Shown one piece after another: positions 4,975 through 8,998 of a stretch of 8,998 nt of DNA. The DNA comes from Candidatus Daviesbacteria bacterium (lineage in GTDB: Bacteria; Patescibacteriota; Microgenomatia; Daviesbacterales; UBA10151): positions 1 to 8,998 of the forward strand of contig JACPKO010000080.1 of the NCBI GenBank assembly GCA_016186985.1, written 5' to 3'. Made by a program: the position numbers and the translations under genes. Positions within the stretch are counted from its first letter, which is position 1, and every line of letters starts with the position of its first letter. The notes beneath the pieces are model-generated. The model was not told the origin of the DNA, made no database searches, and worked only from the letters and a program-made list of their open reading frames with translations.

Positions 4975-5003
4975 TGGTATTAAGTTGTAAAAGTATAATA
5001 CCA
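4975..5003. repeat. Perfect inverted repeat over the T-box promoter -10 and start site
   Basis: TGGTATTA (5003-4996) and TAATACCA (4982-4975) form a perfect 8-bp inverted repeat. The arms are separated by 13 nt and lie 21 bp centre to centre, about two helical turns. The left arm contains most of the -10. This is the geometry of a dimeric repressor operator, but no regulator gene is seen nearby. Confidence 0.45.
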
Positions 5004-5023
5004 GTTAAATATGATTTTTGCAA
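4995..5023 (-). promoter_or_regulatory. Promoter of the T-box transcript
   Basis: TTGCAA (5023-5018, 4/6), 17-nt spacer, TATTAT (5000-4995, 5/6) with an extended TGG directly upstream (5003-5001). The predicted start is near A4988, giving a leader of about 325 nt, a usual T-box length. It lies in the gap after the MFS stop codon. Confidence 0.6.
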
Positions 5024-5039
5024 TACCCCAACTATAGGA

Positions 5040-6200
5040 CTATTTCTTTAATAACTTCCAGTAAACGAATATATTAACTAGCATTAATAATTGTAATATT
5101 AAAAGTCCTCTTGCAGGAGAGAGCAAATCGGCAATAAACCCTAAACCAAAAGACACAACTGCAAAAAATAAGGATCCTGCAAACGAATTTAAAGAACCCA
5201 TTGTAGCCCGCTGTTTATCGCTGAATTCTTTCTGGAAAAGGCTGCTGCGCGCTGTATTACTAATCCCAAAAAATGGAGACCCCAAAACCGCAAGTAATGG
5301 TGAAAAAATTGTTACATAACCGAAAGCTAAAATATTGGCGGTATGAGCAAACAAACTACCAAAAATTAATAATCTCTTCGCCCCAAACCTACCTATTGCT
5401 CTACCAGCTGCAAAAAATCCCAGAGCAGCGCCTAAATTTCCAAGCATCTGAGGAATTCCAAGGGCCCAAACCGGCCAAAGTGTAGCAAAAAATGCTGACC
5501 TAAATAGCCATCCGCTTTCTCCGAGTGCGTAACTTAAAATACTTGAAAAACTTAAAAGCCTGAGGTTTGAATTTTTGATGAATAATTTCACTGCCTCAGT
5601 CAAATGGTTATAAATATTAGTGCTTTTCTCTGATACAACTTTTGGCTCGATAAAGAAAAAAGTAATTAATATGCAAATGCCAAGTGAAATTAAAGACAGC
5701 CAGATAGCTAGCGGAAATGAGTAGAAAGCCAGGACTCCTCCTGCAACTGCTGATATACCGCCGGCAAGTTGGGTCATTCCGGACATTCTGCCGTGGTATT
5801 TCGGATACTCTTTTTCCATATCTTTCTCTTTTAAAGTATCATGCAAAAACGCTTCGTTATTCCCGCTGAAGAAAGAGAAAGCCAGACCTTCAAAAATTGC
5901 CCCTGCTATTAACACCCAATAAGAAAACCCTAACGCATAACAAAAAACTGCAAAAAATGCAGTCAACGCTCCAAGCAGCATTGTTCTTTTTCTTCCGATA
6001 AAATCAGAGAAAATTCCGGTTGGCACTTCAGCAAGAGCCTGGGAAATATTGATAACTCCAAAGACCAACATACCTAATGCATACGAACCGGCAATTTGGG
6101 AAAAATACAAAATCGCAATAGGATAATAAAAGCGAAAATCTATGAAAAAACTGAACCAGGTTAAAAGTTTAATGTTTTTTAAAACACCAGCATCATTCAT
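5040..6200 (-). CDS. Major facilitator superfamily transporter
   Basis: 386 residues from ATG 6200-6198; a TTG one codon earlier keeps the frame open but the ATG is preferred. The length matches 12-helix MFS proteins, with hydrophobic segments throughout. Motif A is clear between the second and third helices: EVPTGIFSDFIGRKRTMLLG (about residues 58-77). A charged cytoplasmic loop (HDTLKEKDMEKEYPKYHGRMSG) follows helix 4, and the central linker between the two six-helix halves is about 190-215 (FIEPKVVSEKSTNIYN). The EVPTG variant is common in uncharacterised MFS proteins annotated as efflux pumps; direction and substrate cannot be deduced. It follows hppA by 27 bp with no terminator, so it could be co-transcribed, but a TATAAT 6 nt before the ATG suggests an additional leaderless promoter. 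No Shine-Dalgarno is seen. Confidence 0.88.
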   Translation of the reverse strand: MNDAGVLKNIKLLTWFSFFIDFRFYYPIAILYFSQIAGSYALGMLVFGVINISQALAEVPTGIFSDFIGRKRTMLLGALTAFFAVFCYALGFSYWVLIAGAIFEGLAFSFFSGNNEAFLHDTLKEKDMEKEYPKYHGRMSGMTQLAGGISAVAGGVLAFYSFPLAIWLSLISLGICILITFFFIEPKVVSEKSTNIYNHLTEAVKLFIKNSNLRLLSFSSILSYALGESGWLFRSAFFATLWPVWALGIPQMLGNLGAALGFFAAGRAIGRFGAKRLLIFGSLFAHTANILAFGYVTIFSPLLAVLGSPFFGISNTARSSLFQKEFSDKQRATMGSLNSFAGSLFFAVVSFGLGFIADLLSPARGLLILQLLMLVNIFVYWKLLKK

Positions 6201-6206
6201 CAAATC

Positions 6207-6235
6207 ATTATATAAGAGAGGAGGAGTTTATTTAA
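6207..6235 (-). promoter_or_regulatory. Candidate leaderless promoter of the MFS gene
   Basis: A perfect TATAAT (6212-6207) lies 6 nt (GATTTG) before the MFS ATG. The -35 is weak (TTAAAT, 6235-6230, 17-nt spacer) and overlaps the end of hppA. The intervening sequence is a CT-rich pyrimidine tract, opposite to a Shine-Dalgarno. Confidence 0.45.
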
Positions 6236-8222
6236 GAAGCGCAACTAGGAGTAACGCAACTATATTTGCTACTTTGATCATTGGGTTTATTGCAGGGCCC
6301 GCAGTATCTTTGTATGGGTCACCGACAGTATCCCCTGTAACTGCAGCCTGGTGGGCAAACGAACCTTTGCCTCCCAGATTCCCGGCTTCAATATATTTTT
6401 TAGCATTATCCCAGGCTGCTCCGCCTGTAGTCATAGATAAACCTACAAATAATCCGGTCACTATAATTCCAACAAGCATTCCACCTAAAGCTAAAGGACC
6501 TAAAAAGAGTCCGACTAAAACAGGCGCTAAAACCGGGATTAAAGCCGGGATAATCATTTCTTTTTGGGCCGCGGCTGTAACTATTGAAACGCAGGCTGCG
6601 TAATCCGGTTTTTCCGTACCCTTCATAATTCCTTTATAAAGTTTAAACTGCCGGCGGACTTCCTCAACTACGGAGGACCCGGCTTTACCTACTGCTTCCA
6701 TTGCATATGAAGCAAAAACATAAGGCAAAGCACCACCTAAGAACAACCCGACTAAGACTTTAGGATCAGAAAGCGCAAAAACCGCACCCGAACCTAGTTC
6801 CTGTGCGTAAGCTGCAAATAAAACCAGCGCAGCCAATCCTGCGGACGCGATTGCGTAACCTTTAGTAACAGCTTTGGTTGTATTACCGACCGCATCCAGA
6901 GGATCGGTAACCGCCCGCACTTTTGCAGGAAGCCCGCTCATTTCAGCTATCCCTCCGGCGTTGTCAGTTATAGGACCGAAAGCATCGATTGCAATAATTA
7001 TTCCGGCGAGTGAAAGCATTGCTACTGCTGCGATTGCGATTCCGTAAAGGCCGGCGAGGAAAAATGCAGCTAAAGTTGCCGCACAAATTAAAATAATCGG
7101 AGCAAATGTGGATTTCATAGAAACCGCGAGTCCTGCAATTACATTTGTTCCGTGTCCGGTTTTTGATGCTTGCGCAATTCTGTGAACCGGAGCGTATTTA
7201 GTACCTGTGTAATACTCAGTTATAACCATCATCCCTGCGGTAACACCAATTCCTATTAATGTAGACAAAAACAAATTCATGAAAGGAAGTACGGAGGATG
7301 TTGCCCAAATTGATTGGGTTACAAAATAGAAAGCAGCAGCCGATAAAACTGTGGTCACAGCAAGACCCTGGTAAAGCGTACCCATAATTCTTTTGCCTGT
7401 AAGCCTGGTGAAAAAACTGCCTATTATTGATGCAAAAATACCCACAGCCATTAGAGAAAGCGGATAATTTACAACATCTGGAGAACCCGGAAACATAAAT
7501 TCCCCAAGCAAAATTGCGGCAATAACTGTTACAACATAAGTTTCAAAAACATCAGCTGCCATTCCTGCATCATCCCCAACATTATCACCCACCAAATCCG
7601 CAATGACCGCCGGGTTACGCGGGTCATCCTCGGGAATCCCTGCTTCAACTTTACCAACCATATCCCCTCCAACATCCGCACCCTTAGTATAAATCCCGCC
7701 TCCGAGCCGGGCAAAAACCGAGATAAGTGAAGCACCAAACCCCAAAGAAACAAGAGCAGGAATGTCCTGGGTATATTGGTAAAACCCGTAAACCACGCCA
7801 AGTGCCAGCCCCACCACCAAAAACCCGGTGACCGACCCTCCTTTAAAAGCAACCCCAAACGCTGAAGCTAAACCGTCTTTAGCGGCTTGCGCGCATCTTA
7901 TATTAGCTCTTACGGCAATTAACATCCCGACAAGTCCGGCTGCAGCCGAAAACAGCGCGCCAATAACGAATCCTAACGCACTATTTAAAGAAATGAATTG
8001 GTATATTAAAGAAGCAATGATTAGAGCAACCAAAGCTACAACCATGTATTGACGGGTGAGATATGCACTCGCCCCTTCCTGGATAGCTGATGCAATTTCA
8101 TTCATCTTAGCATCACCTCTTGGTAGTCTTAAGATCCAAGCTCCAAGATAAAATCCATAAACTATGGCAGCAAGAGCTCCTGCCCATATTAAAAGATTCG
8201 TCCAGTTTTCAAAAAGGTACAT
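6228..8222 (-). CDS. hppA: Membrane-bound proton-translocating pyrophosphatase, K+-independent type
   Basis: 664 residues, full length for bacterial V-type H+-PPases, with about 16 hydrophobic segments. It hydrolyses cytoplasmic pyrophosphate and pumps H+ (possibly Na+) across the cytoplasmic membrane. The pyrophosphate/Mg site motifs are all present: [18 protein letters not shown] (183-200) with [18 protein letters not shown] (203-220), [12 protein letters not shown] (413-424) and [14 protein letters not shown] (630-643). The diagnostic site reads [10 protein letters not shown], with K450 and T453; Lys at the first position marks the K+-independent subfamily, where K+-dependent enzymes have Ala. 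The glutamate in DVFETYV (E227) lies in the helix that carries the ion-gate residue. Start ATG 8222-8220 has no Shine-Dalgarno. The 5' leader is probably only about 7 nt. The pump would recover energy from pyrophosphate released by biosynthesis, which suits a reduced fermentative metabolism. Confidence 0.96.
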   Translation of the reverse strand: MYLFENWTNLLIWAGALAAIVYGFYLGAWILRLPRGDAKMNEIASAIQEGASAYLTRQYMVVALVALIIASLIYQFISLNSALGFVIGALFSAAAGLVGMLIAVRANIRCAQAAKDGLASAFGVAFKGGSVTGFLVVGLALGVVYGFYQYTQDIPALVSLGFGASLISVFARLGGGIYTKGADVGGDMVGKVEAGIPEDDPRNPAVIADLVGDNVGDDAGMAADVFETYVVTVIAAILLGEFMFPGSPDVVNYPLSLMAVGIFASIIGSFFTRLTGKRIMGTLYQGLAVTTVLSAAAFYFVTQSIWATSSVLPFMNLFLSTLIGIGVTAGMMVITEYYTGTKYAPVHRIAQASKTGHGTNVIAGLAVSMKSTFAPIILICAATLAAFFLAGLYGIAIAAVAMLSLAGIIIAIDAFGPITDNAGGIAEMSGLPAKVRAVTDPLDAVGNTTKAVTKGYAIASAGLAALVLFAAYAQELGSGAVFALSDPKVLVGLFLGGALPYVFASYAMEAVGKAGSSVVEEVRRQFKLYKGIMKGTEKPDYAACVSIVTAAAQKEMIIPALIPVLAPVLVGLFLGPLALGGMLVGIIVTGLFVGLSMTTGGAAWDNAKKYIEAGNLGGKGSFAHQAAVTGDTVGDPYKDTAGPAINPMIKVANIVALLLVALLK

Positions 8223-8235
8223 AGATAGTAATTAA

Positions 8236-8263
8236 ATTATCATTTAAAGGCCTTCAATGTCCA
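8236..8263 (-). promoter_or_regulatory. Candidate promoter of hppA
   Basis: TGGACA (8263-8258, 5/6), 16-nt spacer, GATAAT (8241-8236, 5/6), 13 nt before the ATG, giving a 5' leader of about 6-7 nt. It is placed directly downstream of the terminator that closes the lon transcript. Confidence 0.5.
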
Positions 8264-8268
8264 GGTCT

Positions 8269-8288
8269 AAAAAAAGCCGCATTTGCGG
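8269..8288 (-). terminator. Intrinsic terminator between lon and hppA
   Basis: CCGC (8288-8285), loop AAAU, GCGG (8280-8277), then C and seven U (8275-8269). The stem is short (4 bp, or 5 with a tight loop) but all G-C. It separates lon from the hppA promoter. The plus strand has no U-tract, so it acts on minus-strand RNA. Confidence 0.6.
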
Positions 8289-8337
8289 AGTACTAGAGGA
8301 TAATTTACACTATGAGACACTCAAATGTCAATATCAG

Positions 8338-8998
8338 TTAAGCTAAGGCTGGAGGTGGAGAATGGTGGATTTTTTCGCTCCTTGCAAAAGGCGATCTTAT
8401 TAAAGCCAAATTTAATACTTGATCCATATGTTTTACAGGGTGGAATTTTAAATCAGCCAGAATATATGCCGGAATATCCTCCAAATCCTTTTTATTGTTT
8501 TCGGGAATGATTATGGTCTTAACTCCGGCACGGTGCGCGGCTAAAACTTTTTCCTTAAGTCCGCCTATTTCCAAAACCCTTCCTCTTAAAGTTACCTCAC
8601 CAGTCATAGCAATATCTTTGTGTACCGGTATTTTAGAAAAAGCCGACACTATTGCTGTGGTTAGTGCTATGCCTGCTGACGGCCCATCCTTTGGCACTGC
8701 ACCTTCGGGCACATGGACATGGACATCAACTTTTTGGAAAAACTTTTCGGACAGTCCCAGGCTTGCCCAGCTTGAACGCACATAAGACATTGCAGCCTGC
8801 GCGGATTCTTTCATAACATCACCCAATTGCCCGGTGAGCTGGATCGCGCCTTTACCCGGCATTAAAGTTACCTCAATAAACATAATGCTTCCTCCAACTT
8901 CACTCCAGGCCAGTCCGGTTGAGGCACCAACCATATCCTCAATTTCTGCCAGTTCCGGAAGAAACTTTACAGGCCCCAAAAGTTTTCTTACCTCCCCG
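8338..8998 (-). CDS. lon: ATP-dependent protease Lon, C-terminal proteolytic part (5' end cut by window edge)
   Basis: The frame is open through the right edge (the first complete codon reads G, then [15 protein letters not shown]). The visible 220 residues cover the end of the AAA+ C-terminal subdomain and the whole S16 peptidase domain. GLAWSEVGG, the conserved [36 protein letters not shown] with the catalytic Ser (codon 8679-8677), [20 protein letters not shown] with the catalytic Lys 43 residues later, and [20 protein letters not shown] all match Lon closely. It is a cytoplasmic hexameric protease degrading misfolded and regulatory proteins. After the usual end near the LNLAL segment there is a tail of about 20 residues rich in Ser, Pro, His and basic residues. 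It ends in TAA at 8340-8338 and is followed by an intrinsic terminator. Confidence 0.97.
   Translation of the reverse strand, partial: GEVRKLLGPVKFLPELAEIEDMVGASTGLAWSEVGGSIMFIEVTLMPGKGAIQLTGQLGDVMKESAQAAMSYVRSSWASLGLSEKFFQKVDVHVHVPEGAVPKDGPSAGIALTTAIVSAFSKIPVHKDIAMTGEVTLRGRVLEIGGLKEKVLAAHRAGVKTIIIPENNKKDLEDIPAYILADLKFHPVKHMDQVLNLALIRSPFARSEKIHHSPPPALA

Larger units (their letters stand above)
4686..4988 (-). promoter_or_regulatory. T-box riboswitch leader (transcription antitermination type)
   Basis: The T-box core GAGGUGGCACCGCC is at 4755-4742. Antiterminator: ACGAGG (4757-4752) pairs with CCUUGU (4731-4726), the seven-base bulge UGGCACC (4751-4745) is the tRNA acceptor-binding site, GCC (4744-4742) pairs with GGC (4734-4732), and the loop is AAUUGAA. 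The terminator reuses 4733-4719, so the two folds exclude each other. The variable bulge base C4748 predicts a tRNA with discriminator G73. Upstream helices include UUACUG (4965-4960) with CAGUAA (4868-4863) as a possible Stem I base, hairpins 4847-4833 and 4820-4791, and 4792-4775 in the Stem III position. Standard Stem I motifs are not clear and I could not fix the specifier codon; UGG (Trp) at 4826-4824, next to GAA, is one candidate compatible with G73. It controls the GNAT-like and 70-residue genes. Confidence 0.88.

Noticed and set aside
4994..4999. TATAAT on the plus strand as a divergent promoter
   Set aside because: It is part of the inverted repeat, has no -35 at proper spacing, and no plus-strand gene follows.
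4808..5023. A 71-codon minus-strand open frame from TTG covering the T-box leader
   Set aside because: The TTG coincides with the -35 of the T-box promoter, so it would lie upstream of the predicted transcript start. There is no Shine-Dalgarno or ATG near the 5' end, and the region is better explained as structured leader RNA, although its purine-rich codons look superficially coding.
6142..6603. A 153-codon plus-strand open frame
   Set aside because: It lies antisense to the ends of hppA and the MFS gene, both clear family matches, and has no recognisable features.

Overview
The window reads as a compact, AT-rich bacterial chromosome segment. Nearly all genes lie on the minus strand; only one tRNA is confidently on the plus strand. 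A class I (archaeal-type) lysyl-tRNA synthetase, very short intergenic gaps, several genes without Shine-Dalgarno sequences, TGA read as stop, and many small poorly characterised proteins suggest a Candidate Phyla Radiation (Patescibacteria) genome, possibly Microgenomates-like. This assignment is inference; no rRNA or marker phylogeny is available here.

Layout, read in minus-strand transcription order from high to low coordinates: (a) the 3' part of the ATP-dependent protease gene lon, entering from the right edge, then a short intrinsic terminator; (b) hppA, a full-length membrane pyrophosphatase of the K+-independent type, followed 27 bp later by an MFS transporter; (c) a T-box riboswitch with its own promoter, antiterminator and terminator, controlling a two-gene cassette (a GNAT-like acetyltransferase and an overlapping 70-residue unknown protein) that ends in a hairpin overlapping the last stop codon; (d) an aminoglycoside-phosphotransferase-like kinase, a HAD-like protein and a P-loop kinase, the last two joined by an ATGA overlap; (e) tRNA-Glu(CUC) on the plus strand, ending one base from the P-loop kinase stop codon; (f) a small coiled-coil protein built on a 21-bp tandem repeat; (g) lysS class I, running off the left edge.

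The most interesting part is the T-box leader (about 4686-4988). The antiterminator and terminator helices can both be drawn base by base and are mutually exclusive, so tRNA-dependent transcription antitermination is well supported. The regulated genes are not an obvious synthetase, amino-acid pathway or transporter. The leader also carries an extra hairpin plus U7, a perfect inverted repeat over the -10 region, and an Arg-rich micro-ORF.

A second theme is leaderless expression. Four genes (coiled-coil protein, lysS, the APH-like kinase and the MFS gene) have a -10-like hexamer only 6-9 nt before the start codon and no Shine-Dalgarno sequence; hppA is close to this. The T-box cassette instead has strong Shine-Dalgarno sequences, so two modes of translation initiation sit side by side.
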